Source: Knufia peltigerae
Lineage: Eukaryota > Ascomycota > Eurotiomycetes > Chaetothyriales > Trichomeriaceae
DNA length: 64,000 nucleotides
Assembly: GCA_030247855.1 (NCBI GenBank)
Contig: JAPDRN010000075.1
Location: forward strand, 1-64,000
Direction: 5' to 3'
In this document: one piece after another, positions 1 to 12,114 of the stretch
Position numbering within the stretch: position 1 is the first letter of the stretch
Layout of the letters: each line of letters opens with the position of its first letter
Translations under genes and position numbers: made by a program
Notes under the pieces: model-generated
What the model was told of the DNA's origin: nothing
What the model saw: the letters and a program-made list of their open reading frames with translations, nothing else
Database searches by the model: none

Positions 1-24
1 GGGGGGGGGGGGGGGGGGGGGGGG
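1..24. repeat. Run of 24 G at the window edge
   Basis: An uninterrupted G24, followed by more G-rich sequence to about position 60. It lies inside the last visible intron of the DAHP synthase gene, so on the transcribed strand it is a poly-C tract. It may be a real homopolymer or a length-uncertain sequencing artefact. No telomeric TTAGGG units are present. Confidence 0.9.
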
Positions 25-1256
25 TGGGTGAAGGGAGGTGTTCGGGGGGAGGGGGGGAGGGGGACACAGAGTAGCGATGCTACCACCAAAAAGACTCACC
101 TTCGTTGATGTGACTTTCGATCATGACACCCATGATGCCTTCCTCTCCGCCCTCGATCTGTTCCGCCAGCACCTGGGCGACCTTTGGTTGGTTCTTGTGC
201 TGTTTCTCGCTGTTGCCGTGGGAGCAGTCGACCATCAGCCTCGGGCTGAGGCCCTTGGAGACCAACTTCTCCTTGGCCTTCCGGATGCTCTCCGCGTCGA
301 AGTTCGTGCCCGTGGTGCCGCCCCTGAGGATGACGAAGCAGTCCTCGTTGCCCACGGTGCCGACGATGGCCACGACGCCCGGCTTCGTCACCGACAGGAA
401 ATGGTGGGGGTGCCGGACGGCCCCGATGGCGTCGATGGCCACGCCCAGGGTGCCGTCGGTGCCGTTCTTGAAGCCCACGGGGAACGAGAGGCCGGACGCC
501 AGCTCGCGGTGCAGCTGGCTCTCGGTGGTGCGGGCCCCGACGGCGCCGATGCTCAGCAGGTCAGCCAGGAACTGCGGGCTGATGGTGTCGAGCATCTCGC
601 TGGCGATGGGCATGCCCCGCGCCGTCAGGTCCACGAACAGCTGCCGGCTCAGCCTCAGGCCCTTGTTGATCAGGAAGCTGCCGTCGATCTCCGGGTCGTT
701 GATCAGGCCCTTCCAGCCGACCGTGGTGCGCGGCTTCTCGAGGTACGACCGCATCACGATCACCAACTCGCCCTTGTACTTTTCCTTCATCTTGAGCAGC
801 CGGTCGCAGTACTCGAGCGCCGACGCCGGGTCGTGGATCGAGCAGGGGCCGATGATGACCAGGAGTCTCCGGCCCGGGTCCTTGTCGTTGACGACGGCGA
901 CGCAGTCGTTGCGCCCCTGCAGCACCGTCGCCTTGGACTCCTTCGTCTGGGCGATCTCATGTTGGAGCAGGTCCGGGGGTGTGAGAGGATTGTAACCACG
1001 AACTGGACGGAGACACACACACACAGGTCAGCATCATGGCAATACGGACCATACAAAACAGCACACGCATGGGAGAACGGGGCAACACATACTCCGCCAG
1101 TCTTCCGAGCTCTCTTTGTCGCCGACATGCGGGTTGGTGATGTGGTACGACTATATTTCGTGTCCGTGAGTCAGTCAAAGAATTCCACTGTACACCAAAG
1201 AAATGCGGGGGGCATGTGAAAACCAAAGGTCCCAGGCAAAAGAGACTCACGGCCAT
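1..1256 (-). CDS. DAHP synthase (phospho-2-dehydro-3-deoxyheptonate aldolase), 3' end cut off by the window
   Basis: Catalyses the first shikimate-pathway step, condensing phosphoenolpyruvate and erythrose-4-phosphate, in the cytosol. It belongs to the class I family of yeast Aro3/Aro4. Exons on the minus strand: 1256-1251 (ATG GCC only), 1150-1093, 1002-100. The spliced N-terminus reads MASYHITNPHVGD, then SSEDWRIRGYNPLTPPDLLQ, as in the fungal family. The long exon carries IIGPCSIHDP, the MRSYLEKPRTTVGWKG active-site stretch, GARTTESQ, GFKNGTDG and DCSHGNS. It ends at MIESHINEG against a GTGAGT donor at 99, so the last roughly 50 residues lie in an exon outside the window. The three boundaries are frame-consistent; the 6-nt first exon is the least certain. 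Which of the Aro3/Aro4 feedback isoforms this is cannot be told here. Codon use is GC-rich. Confidence 0.93.
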
Positions 1257-1776
1257 GATTCAATTCAATGGTACTACCGCCAAAAACAAATGGATACCGT
1301 AGAGGATTTTATGTAGATTGACAAATAGTGGCAAAGGAGAGTGAGTGACTCAGTCGACAGCGGCGGTGACCATCTTTTTTGTTCTTCTTGTTCCTTGCAT
1401 GACGCCGCCAAAAATAAAAATTCTCGACTCGCCGATTGGACAATAAACATCCAGCACCAAGACAAGTCATCACAGCAGCAACAACAGTATTTTAATTACT
1501 AGGTATATACCTACATATAGTAGAGAATATATGTACGTGTATAAATGTATTATAATATATTAATATATAATGTCATCATGCCTTTACTGTCTTCGTCTTT
1601 GATCTGTGATCTTGTAGGTAATGATCACCTCGAATTCCCTCTATAAACCCACCATCATCCATTTTCTAGTATTTGTATTATTTCTCTTCTGTTATTTTGC
1701 GTCATGTCATGGGCATTGCGTTATTTACTCCGTCGACTCTTTTTAGTACCACTCCATCTTGTCATGCCCACCGTCT
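1257..1776. other. Intergenic: DAHP synthase promoter and debranching-enzyme 3' region
   Basis: Both flanking genes are on the minus strand, so this holds the DAHP synthase promoter and the end of the debranching-enzyme transcript. Apart from the TGACTCA site, it contains a strongly AT-rich TATA-like tract at about 1500-1572. No coding potential was seen. Confidence 0.6.
1346..1352 (-). promoter_or_regulatory. TGACTCA, candidate Gcn4/CPC1 cross-pathway control site
   Basis: An exact TGACTCA lies 90 bp upstream of the DAHP synthase ATG. This heptamer is the known binding site of the bZIP activator of amino-acid biosynthesis (Gcn4 in yeast, CPC1/CpcA in filamentous fungi), and DAHP synthase genes are classic targets. 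A second copy, read as TGAGTCA at 1167-1173, falls in the first intron and overlaps its likely branch point. Assignment is by exact match and context. Confidence 0.6.
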
Positions 1777-4700
1777 TCATGAGCCATTCACCTCGGGTGC
1801 CAACACTGATGCATCTTGGAACAAGTCACACAGGCATCCAGCAGACCATGCTTGGGTAGGCGACTAGGGGAGAATGTCAGTCAAGTACATCGCATGTTCA
1901 GAACGTTCGAACTTACCGAATCGCCGCAAAAAGACCCGTCTTTGTTGGTCAATTCAGTTAATCCCTTCCACGGGCTGTCCTTGATGGCCTGTTTGCACCC
2001 AGCCATCCGTTGGGTCACCTGCTGGAACGACTCCATTCGCTCCTCTGCTGTATGCCTACGTTTCAGGTCGAACGTCAACAATGCTCGCAAGAAAAATCCT
2101 GTCGGCCACAACCATTCTGGTCCTTGATGATAGTTCCGGCCTTTTGATGTCGCGAAATCGGCAGAATCCTCCGAATTGTTGTAGTAAGGCCGGTAATTCA
2201 GATCCGAGGGATCAAGTGTTCGCATGCCCGTCGGACCCCGAAGGACATCATCACACATCTTCAATGCCCGTAAAGCCTTCTCCTGGGTGAACAGGTCTGG
2301 AGCCACAACCATTGCAATGGTGAAGTTGGGTCGGAATTGATAGTCTTCATACTCCTTGCCCGATCGGTACAAATCTTTGTAGATACCTCGACGATTGATA
2401 ATCTTGGGATCAAGGTCCTCTTCAACGTCGTCCTTGGGATCGACTGGAACCCAATAACACTTTTCGAAGTTGGCTTTGATGCGATCCGCCCAATCTTGAA
2501 AACTAATTCTCTCGCCTGAGTCGGTCTCGACACCAGAGTATTGGTATTTCCCGGCTTTGTGAAGCTCGGCTACCCATTTCAGCGCACTGTACGAAAGACC
2601 TGTGATCTCGACAGCAGCACCATCACGTGGAGTGCCAGGAACTCCCTTGCTGCCCGCTCGTTCGCTCTCACCCATCTTATCCATCCAAGTACCGCAATTG
2701 AATTGGCTGCCTCCAAAAATGATGCCTGTTTTCCAGTCGACGTGCACGTCAATCTGGAAACCCTCCGGCTTCATCTGCATATCCAAATTCGGTCCTGCGT
2801 TGTGTTCGCGGAAAGATAATCCAAAAGCGTGACGTTGGAAGATTTCCTGAATGATATCTTCCACCGTTGATTCTTTCGAAAACGCTCGGGGATCGTCGTG
2901 GGCAAACCACGTATCATCATATGGAAGAAATCGTCGAGGAATCTTCTCGTGAAGGATCGAAAGTCCGTCAGGAGCAAGCTTGGTATAGTCTTGAATGTTC
3001 TGAAGGAAAAACCACGGCGAGTCCCGTGAGTTATATCTGGGTGCAGCTCCGCTGCTCAACAGATTCGGTATGAGACCGTGCTTCAAAACACTTCCGAAGG
3101 CTTTGATGTGCTCTTTGGCCTCTTCAAACCGGCCAGTACACAGGTACAAGCCTCGTAGAGAGATGAAAACATCCCGACCCCAACATCTTGCCCATGAGAC
3201 TGAAAAGTGAGGTAGGCCCGCGGCAAGAGAAGGAACACTTGTAGTTGGCCAAAGTGATGCAGACTTGACATAGCCTGTTTGTTGAACGCTGACCATGGCC
3301 AGACTTTGAAGAAAGTCTTGACCTCGCCGGATATTAGGGCTCATCAACTCAACACCTCTCTTGAATGCGGCGTCGTAGGCGATTTGGATGAGCATTGCGA
3401 AATAACGCGGCAACAGGTAACTCGGAATCTCTCGGCATGCATCGAATCGCTCTCTCAACCATTTTGCAGGCTTGTGCAGTCGAGAATAGCCTTCCTGTTT
3501 GGATATCCTTTCCATTCTGCCAACGATGAAATCTAATGCCCACTGACCTTGACGCAAATGATTGCATAGAGGATGGCCAAGGTCGTTCTTCCTGACGATA
3601 GGCTCGACTACACTCCACCAGCCTTGCAGGCCGGCATACACAAGTGGTCCATAACCGGGAATGTTGTAAACTCCGTCTTGTCCATTACTGGAGTCACGCT
3701 CTTCTGCATCGCATCGATACAAAACGAAATTGAGATCAATCAAGTCAAGCTCTCCAAAAGCCTCCTCAGTTCCGCTGGCGAAAAACCTGTTCAGACCAAG
3801 CGAGTGCTCTGCAGATGGGACCCATGTCTCAAAAAGGCAGATGGATCCAGGGGGGAAGAAATCATCTATCCGAATCATGGTATCGCCGTTTTCATGCTCG
3901 GTGGTGGCACCTTTGATCTTTCTGACTCTGGACGGAAGTCCTACAAGCTCACGTTCGTCTTCCAATGCAGCTTTCTTTGCAGCCTCGCCCTGATCAACCT
4001 CTAGTACCCAAGAACCAAGTTGTCGTGCTTTGGTGCCGGCGAGGTGGACAGGGCTCAAGCCCCCGTTTCCATTTCCAGAGCCAGGAAACGCGGTATGGGC
4101 AATGAGGAAGTACCCCTTGCGAGAGTCTGGATGAACACGATGGAGGGTGATTATCTCACCCTCATGATGCAAGAAGGTCTCATCGTAGCCATCTTTGCCC
4201 ATCATGGTGTGGATTTGATTTAGTAGCTTTTTGACACCTGCGATGCCCCCCTCACCAGGGCCAACCTGGACCTCGCCTTCAGAGCTGATAGAGGTGTACG
4301 TTCGCTTCTCATGGACAATCTCGACAAGCTTCGGATAGATTTCGTCGAAACCCATGACACTGCCGGTGGCACAAGCACACATGTTTACAAGAGCAGCCGT
4401 AGGCAGAGTATCTCTGGCATCTCTCTTCTGTGCAGGCATTTCGTTGTCGTGGGTGCAATCCATGAACAAAGCATGCACTGGGCTCTCGCGAATGTGCATA
4501 ACAACCTCTTGAGTTTTGGGTTCACTGCCATTGGCACCATTGACCAGGTTATTAACTGGTTTTCTGGAACGCTGAGGAACGTTCAACTCGAAACTGCCAA
4601 TTGGCCGACCACAATGACGGTGGACAATCCTGCTCAATTCCTGTGTGCTCCATGCCTGCATGGCTTCACGGATCAAAGCACTCAAACCAAGGCGTTTGAC

Positions 4701-6494
4701 AAACAGATAGTCCATTTGTTCGTTGCCAGTGAACAGTTCTGCAAATACTGCCAGGTTAGGCTGGATTTCTCGAGCCCGATCAAGCAAATATTCAGCCACG
4801 TGGATTGGAGTTGAGTGACAATTGTCAATCCTGAAGGCAGTGAAGTATTTTGCCATCAACTGTACGTATTTGGTCATGTGCTCCCACAAGAAAGGATTGT
4901 CTTCAGGGCCTTTGCCGTACCTCAACTTGACACAATCACTCCAAGGAATGAGTTCTCTGCGAAGGTAAGGCCTCCAGTCAGGACCGGCATTGTCTTTCAT
5001 AGCATCTGCAGCCCATATCCATCCATTGACAGCCAGTGACAATACTTCAGGCTTGTGTTTCTTGGTTGTTTCATTCAGCGGCAGGCGAGCAAAATATGTC
5101 TCAATCAAAGGGGTTTCCTTGGTGACCGGGCCCAACCTGGGACCATTAGGATCGAGTCGGGTATATTGAAGTCGGCCTTTGACCTGATCCTTGATGACAG
5201 CGACATCGGCATCATATTCGCGATAGAAAGGGAGATTAAGCTCGTTAAGAATAGCTTTCATTTCTTCTTCAGCAGATGCGATGTCCGATCCTTCGCTGTA
5301 GCGGCCGTGCAAAGCCGTCAGCATAGCTGAGCCAATGGCAGGATCAACCTTGCGGGAATATCTGCCGTCGATACGCAGACCGTTTAGCAAACCATGGTCT
5401 TTGAGAAAGGCTGCCTTCTGGTAAAGCGACCATGACTTGAGGGAGTCGAGCCCACCACCAATACCGTCGGCGAAGCCTCCGCGAGGTATTCTGGTTTTGC
5501 CATTTTTCCAAGCTTCGAGTATAGCCTGTGTGTCCGATTTGACATCGCATGCAAAGTATTCCCACAGACGTATCTTGTCGATAACATGGGGTTGGATGCC
5601 GGCAACGACGTGGTCCAGGTCTTCGACGCTGCTAAAATTGGTCGGCATGCCAAGATCTGCAAGCTCATCACTATACTCGAGCAGAGCATCGTCTAGACAA
5701 AGGGCCGACTCGAGCCATGGCGCCGTTTCGACATTGTAGCCTGCCTCCGGGTGCTCTTCCAGCCATTTGCTATTATTGGCAGTATGATTGAAGACCACAT
5801 CAGTAAGTCCAAGCAATTCGTGTTCTTCTTCCATTGACTTTATCATGCGAGCTACATCTGGCTCTCCGCCAGGGAAGACCTCTTTGTCGAACGCCAACTG
5901 ATCATAAATGCTGTAAGGAGAGTTTGATTCGCCTCTTTCTTGCAAAGGTGTGAAATGCACCATATTGTAGCCTCTGCCACTGATGCCTTTCAGGTGTTTG
6001 TTCCAATCCCCAGGGTAGTTGCCCATGAATTTGGACACTACGGAGAATATTCCCAGAGCATCCAAGGGCAGCCGTGAGCCAGCCAGCCTCAGATCCGGCT
6101 CGATGTCGATCCAGTAGGTTTCGGTCCGCGTAGGTTGGGGCGGTTTCGTAGGCTCGAGTGAAAACTCCGGGAGAGGAGTATAGGTGGTATAGAAGCTGAA
6201 CGCACCGGCGCAGGTGATCGGTATGTCAATCTCGAGTGTTCGATTGAAGTCAGGGTGCAACTTGTATTCTTGGAAACGATTCCGGTCGAATCGCTCCCCA
6301 GGCTTGGGGATGTTGACCCAGAGACTTCCCTGACGGCATATTGAGCTTGTACCCTCGATAGAAAATCTCAGGCAGTACCCCGGCTCGGTGGGTGCAGGCA
6401 GGTAAACATATTGGTTCGGAACATCTGGAGCTCCTGAATCATCCAGAGGTAGCAGGTAGACCTGGCGGGAGCTCTGATGAGTCTTTGGAGGCAT
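1777..6494 (-). CDS. GDB1: Glycogen debranching enzyme
   Basis: Bifunctional cytosolic enzyme with 4-alpha-glucanotransferase and amylo-1,6-glucosidase activities, which removes branch stubs left by glycogen phosphorylase. Two exons: 6494-1917 and 1863-1777, with a 53-bp intron (GTAAGT...CCTAG). The product is 1554 aa, normal for fungal debranchers. The N-terminal GH13-like half holds DVVFNHTANNSKW, FRIDNCHST with Asp557, and FAELFTGNEQ with Glu586, which fit the transferase nucleophile and acid/base. The C-terminal glucosidase half holds SWARCWGRDVFISLRG, PRYNSRDSPWFFLQ and NCGTWMDKMGES. The short last exon restores the conserved ending PTQAWSAGC after CGDS; reading through the intron instead would lose it. 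No internal break is visible. The promoter lies in the long gap beyond 6494. Confidence 0.97.
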
Positions 6495-8642
6495 TTGAAA
6501 GGGATCAGAAGAAACAAATATCGAGATAAGTGTGATAACGGAATCCGAACGCTCGCTCTCGTAGGAGCGCTGTCGAGCGCAGCGCGAAACAGTAGCAACG
6601 CTCTAGGGGAAGAATGCAAATAACAGAAGCACGACGAAGGTAATGCAAGGAATACACAAGTGGCGGCCTGCCTAGTGAGGTGCAGGTGTTCTTGGGAATT
6701 ATGAGATGACCGTAGATGAACCAACTCGAGAAGGTCAATTAGTGAACATCAATACCAGAAAAAGCGACGCCGCGGCCGGTAACAAGCGCAGGAGGGCCAC
6801 AGGGAGTCTGGGAGATGCAAAACCCGGGCAAGTGGGATCAGTGGCGGTTCCTGCATTCCACTCACCAAGATATCCATGATGATAACACATGTTCCATCAT
6901 CGTGCAGTTGATTCTCCCAGAGGCTGGAGGGGTTGATAACGCCTAGCGAGCCTAGAAGTGATGGCTAATGGGCCTAGTTTGCGGGTGGTGTTCGGTAGTG
7001 AGCGGTGTGAATTTTTAGTTGAGGACTTTGAGCCAGCTCCGGCCTAGCCGGCCCCGATATGCCCCAGTTGGCTACCCATACACCGCCTAAGCAGAGACAA
7101 AAACGGGCCCGGCAAACAATTCCTTGCAACACTGGTCGCGTCAGTGGCTGTTCAACATTTGATTTTTTCCTGCAATAGTGGTTGCAGTCGCCATCGTTTT
7201 GGATTGATGTTTCTTCACGCTCGTAACAAGCAACAGCCTAGAGTCGTTGAGAGGTGGAAGGTCATTGAGTGAAAACCTACATTATCCTTAGGTACCTACT
7301 TAAGGTACGCTCGAGAACGGAGTACATCTGGAAAAAACTTGACCTGTCCACCATCCTGGTCTAGTCGTATTTGCTGGCGCTGCAGCGTGTCGTCATTGGG
7401 CTCATTGATAGTAGAGTCTCGTAGTCGTACTCGTAGACCTTACTGTACCTTCCACACAAAGCCACTACAGTTGAGGTTCAGTGATGATGAAAGCTTGCCA
7501 GAATAAGAACATGACTTCAATCTTGAAATCTTGAGGAAGATCTCTTCGCAATTTGTCTCGTATATCACTAGCCGATTTCTTGAGGACTTGTCGATCTGTT
7601 CGTTCGAGGCTTTGACACCGGTGCGACAGGTCTACATTTAGCAGTAATCGCGTGACAAACGTCAAAGTAACGACATTATTAGCTGTTGAACAAGATCAAC
7701 CTCAGGTGGCCATCCATTCAGGACCAGTTCAGACCAAGTACTTGTATATACTGTACAGCAAATCTTTGAGTCGCACCATTTACAAGCGCGGAGATGAACG
7801 CCGGCATGTCTTAAGTTGATGCAAATCTGGGGTAGAGGCACAAGTCGGCGTTCAGCCAATGGTGATATTCATGGCCATAAGCGACTGATCTAGCTGTTCG
7901 CACATCTCCCGGCAGCAGATCGTGGTGGGATGCCTCATCACGTCCAGCGTTGCATGCTTGGGCCCAAGGCGGTGCACGAGGACGCCACAAGGTGCTCGCG
8001 GTGAGGCCCAGACAGTGGCTGGAATCGAACAACTCATCGGGCCATGGAGGTTGCCGACGAGGGAAATTTTCCCCCAGGTCTCGACGGTCATGAGCCTCGT
8101 TAGCAAAGGCTGGGCACTGGTGCTAATTGTGTTGAAGAACGTATGAGACCCATTTCTGTTACGTCTAGTTTTTCTTGACTCACGCTTCTACCATCAAATC
8201 TCCTTGAACCTGCTGAGAAGACTGATTTTTTTCTCTCCGCACGTGTGACCGTCAAAGCTTTTCGGCTGATCAGGGCAGAATGATGCAATCCTTTCCAATA
8301 GTCGAAACAATATTTACAATAGAACCATCTTCCCTGTGAGAACCCAACGTTAAGACCCTCCAAAATCACTTGAACACATCGAAGAGACTCGTGCGACTTA
8401 CCTGCCTGTGCTCTGCATTCTCCACATACTCCGTTCATCTGTCATTCTTTTTCTCCTCACTCACTGTTGTGCTCCTTACCCGTGACGCGAGAGATTTCTT
8501 TGTTCTGGCAGACACGAGACAGGCCTTCAAGAGCTTTCCAACGTCACTTCTCCTGGTGGAACGGATACATACTTTTCGACTTGGCTGGTTGCTGCGATTA
8601 TCTCGTCATACACACCGAAACACTCGACCCCACATACACAAC
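6495..8642. other. Intergenic: divergent promoter region, no gene recognised
   Basis: About 2.1 kb between the debranching-enzyme start (minus) and the DUF3602 gene (plus). Only short, low-complexity open frames are present, with no family resemblance and no splice pattern linking them. A TCGTAGTCGTACTCGTAG stretch lies near 7421-7438, and one CGGAGTA element near 7319. Confidence 0.5.
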
Positions 8643-9194
8643 ATGCCTGAAGGAAGACCCATTACCTACGGTCGCGGCGGTGCCGGTGAGTAGGATCCGC
8701 GCAACGGTTGAAACGGGCGTAGGCCGTCGTGCTAACATTGCATTGCCAGGAAATGTCACCAGCAAACCCCGCTCACCTGCGCTGGAACCTCAGACAACCC
8801 CTACCTTGAAATCACACATGTACACCACTGGCCGCGGAGGCACCGGCAACATGGCGAAGAACGACAACGCGGAAGAGGCGCGACGAGCCCAGGATGTTGA
8901 CGTTCCGGGGATCATTATGCCCGAGGGCACCCATCACACAGGCAGAGGTAATGCACGCTCTCCCGAACAAAGGGAAGAACCAACACATGACTGACTGTTG
9001 CTCCTGCAGGCGGCGAAGGAAACTTGTACAAGCCCACAGAAGAGGAGCAGCGACAGGCTCGGGTCCACAATGAGAAAGTACGAACGGAGTCCTTCAATCG
9101 CGATGGGTCCAAAGACCGCAACAACATTCGTGCCCTGGCGGACAAGGCCAAGGACAAGGCAAAGGAGGCCCTGCCCGGTAAGCATCAACAATGA
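8643..9194 (+). CDS. DUF3602 protein with GRGG repeats (PAR32-like)
   Basis: Small glycine/arginine-motif protein of 141 aa. Exons 8643-8685, 8750-8947 and 9010-9194, with introns of 64 and 62 bp. Spliced, it shows three evenly spaced copies of one motif: YGRGGAGN, TGRGGTGN and TGRGGEGN, followed by a charged, lysine-rich tail (ADKAKDKAKEA). This is the pattern of the fungal DUF3602 family, whose yeast member Par32 acts in the TORC1/Npr1 pathway controlling ammonium transporters. That role is known for the family in yeast and only inferred here. The start follows TACACAACATG and is the first ATG of the frame. Introns interrupt motif copies 1 and 3 but not copy 2. No membrane segment or signal peptide is seen. 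Confidence 0.85.
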
Positions 9195-12114
9195 GAAATA
9201 GGCTCTCATGCATGGACTGGGGTCTGGAGGACCTGGAGCATGCGGGAATTTTTTGATGGGGAGGCCATTATTGTGTACCTGCTTGGAGTTACTTGGATTT
9301 TGTCTGTGTTGTGGGTTGTGTCAGAGTTGCAAGCGAAATAGTGAATTAGCCAGAAACGAATTAATGCATCGATGTCGTGTGGAGAGGGCATTCTTTTACT
9401 GGTCTTGTACAGGTAATGTGAAGTCTCTTTTCACTCAGCAACCCCGGGCGCAATTTTGGTACGGACGTCAAGCCTCCGGCCTATTTATAGCGATTACAAT
9501 CGACGAGTGGTACAGTACAGAGTCAGTTGGTACAGTACAGAGTCAGTTGGTACAGTACAGAGTCAGTTGGTACAGTACAGAGTCAGTTGACAACGAATGA
9601 TCAAATCCAGTTCTCAAGTACAAAGCACCAGCAGGAAAGGCATACTGTTTGGGGTCTTTTTGACATGTGCAAAAAAATGGCATGACCGGCACCGATGCTC
9701 CTCGTGGTTGGCGCAGGGTTATTTATTCCGCTCATCAAAGAATTTGACACGTACGTAGTAGTGTGTCACATCATCCACCAACCTCCGTCCGGATGATGAA
9801 CCCTGCATGTTACATACATGAACTTTGTTGTACCTGTGCACGGAGGAATTGATCGTCTTTCAACGAGGAAAAATTGCCAACCGTGTGGGCTCGGTTAGGG
9901 GGTCAGCGGATTCACCGGCAGAAGGGCCGCTCAGATTGATTCTCGACGCGAGAAGGACAGACCAAGAAGAGTAACAGCCCAACGGAGACACCACTACGAT
10001 TGGATAGAGCGGTGGTGAAAACATAGGTGTACAGGCACAAAGATGGCAGGTCTAGGAGAGGTCTGTTGAGAGCCTTGATGCACTAATGGGCAAAGGCGGG
10101 GTTGGTGGCGGACCGCCAGGGTCGAACTGAGTCGATCAATTGACCAGGGAGGAGGGGGGGTGTTGATGCAGACTATTTACTGTACCTACTGAAGCAGCCA
10201 ACCTTGGACCAGAAAGCATTCGATGGTGTCCAGCGATAACGTCTTTGAGAAACTCTTAGCGCATTGTCAAAGCACGCGCAATACAATAGGTTGGTAGAGA
10301 TGGGGTCACTGCCCACCGCCGCCCGCCGCCCACTATCCACCTCACGGGTGGTATTTTGTTTCCAGTCAAGGTGACCTTCGGCTAATTGTGCGGATGTACG
10401 AGTACGAGTAGTAGGAGACAGGAGGAAGACTGTGGTCGGTAAGTCGGCATGGGAGTCGGTGATACTGTGAGATGCCTGGCGACATATCGCTGGGCATGTA
10501 ATTACCTTGGGTAGGTATCTACTAGAGGTACTCCGTATTGTACTCCGTACCTGGTAAACGGTTGCAACACGATGGCCTGACAATGACTTGTTACAGGTTT
10601 AAAGTTACCAGATACAGGACTCCATGCTCCGTACCTGCTCAGTCCATACAGCAGGTGGCGCAGGTGGCATCGGACGGCGGAGAGACGGACCCTTATCCGC
10701 GATCGCACTCGGTACGGCATTTGCAATCGATAACGCGAACACCATCTCGTCGTCCCATCATTCTCTGCTGGTCGACGGAGGAGAAAGAAGGCAGAGAGTG
10801 ACTCCGTTTCCAGCGGTTTGGGGCCTCCACTAGATTGTTGTTTGCAGTAGTGGCTCCAGGCACTAAGCTGGGCATGGACTAGGCCTGGACAGACTGGCTA
10901 CTAGGATTTGTTAGGCTCCTCCCATCCTATAAGCGCCTACGGGGACTTTCTTTTAGTGCCCGTCTGCCCGCCGATAAAGACTTGACTTTCCGCTACCACT
11001 TCGGCATCGTCAAGCTTGGACATGCAGAGTCCCGTCCAATAATCCAGCGCATCTTCTCCTGTCAGAACTTCGACCATCCGACGGTGCATCGTCGAGTCTT
11101 TCTCTTTATCAATATCGTGGCCAGCAGCCTTTAAATCTCGCTTTCATCTCACCTTTGCCCATCGACCAAATCCTTGCGCGAACATCTCATACTCAACTGA
11201 CCGCCGTTTTCCATCTGTATCGAGATTCTTCGTCGCTAGCACCACTCCCACAAGGATCCGGTCCAGCCAGCAACCACATATCGTTCGACTTTCGGTTGAC
11301 AACACTTTTTCTTTGTCCTACATCCACTCTTCAAGCGCACAGGTCCTGGAAGCGTCGTTCCCGCCATGTCATCACTGGCTGTACCGGAATCTTGTTGAAG
11401 TTCAACAACCCCAGCCTTGTACCGGCCTTGATCTAGCCTTTCCGTGCGTCCACCCCGCCCACGATCCCGCTTATTCGCCCGTACAAGCGTATGAGAAAGC
11501 CTATGGGACCAGCGTCTGTTCAAGATTCAGGCGACGACCCCAGGCTTGATGATATTCAGCCTTGCAAGAGTGGTTCTTGTCAAACTTGTCAACCATCCCG
11601 TCTGTCACTTCCGATTCCCAAGCCACCACCAACGGACTCACGTTGAGGAACCCCATTCATAAGTTTCGGTGCCACCTTGCGTAACCTTGAGCCACCATTT
11701 GTGTATCTCTCCTCAAGGCATTTTCTCCGGCGGCTTCTGTGCGACATCAGCTTTATTTTGATTTTGTTTGTCGACGCTTTGTCCCTCGGCTCCTCAGACG
11801 ACGACCAATATACTTTGTGCGCGATAATCGACAGATCGAGTGCGGAACATCTTGTGGACCGTCGAATCCAAGTAGCCTCAGTATCCCAGCAATTTGAGAC
11901 TCTGTTGAGTCTCAAAAACCTTGTCAGGTGGAAGATTCTGCTCTCGCGCCTACTGTTGAGACACCAGCTTCCCTGGAAACTTGGGACGGAGGAAGATAAC
12001 TGGGCACTATTGAGCCACGGCGTCTGTGTTGAGAAGTTCTTTCCCAGAACTTAAGTTTGCACCCTCTTGCATTTGGCTTCTCGACTCCTTCTTGCTCATA
12101 CATATATTTCCACC
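9195..12114. other. Long gene-poor region upstream of velB
   Basis: Nearly 3 kb without a convincing gene. It holds a perfect 20-bp tandem repeat (9510-9589), a pair of TACTCCGTA nonamers (10529-10549), and a pyrimidine-rich stretch from about 10,960 to 12,114 that probably contains the velB promoter and a long 5' leader with several short upstream open frames. The short frames have no recognisable product. Confidence 0.5.
9510..9589. repeat. Four perfect copies of a 20-bp tandem repeat
   Basis: The unit GTACAGTACAGAGTCAGTTG is repeated four times with no mismatch. Each unit begins with a nested half-repeat, GTACA/GTACA. It lies about 320 bp downstream of the DUF3602 stop codon, outside any supported gene. 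Confidence 0.95.

Noticed and set aside
1..24. Telomere or chromosome end at the left edge
   Set aside because: The tract is pure G without TTAGGG units and lies inside an intron.
38..1219. Long plus-strand open frame of 393 codons
   Set aside because: Antisense shadow of the GC-rich DAHP synthase exon; composition is Arg/Ala/Val biased and matches no family.
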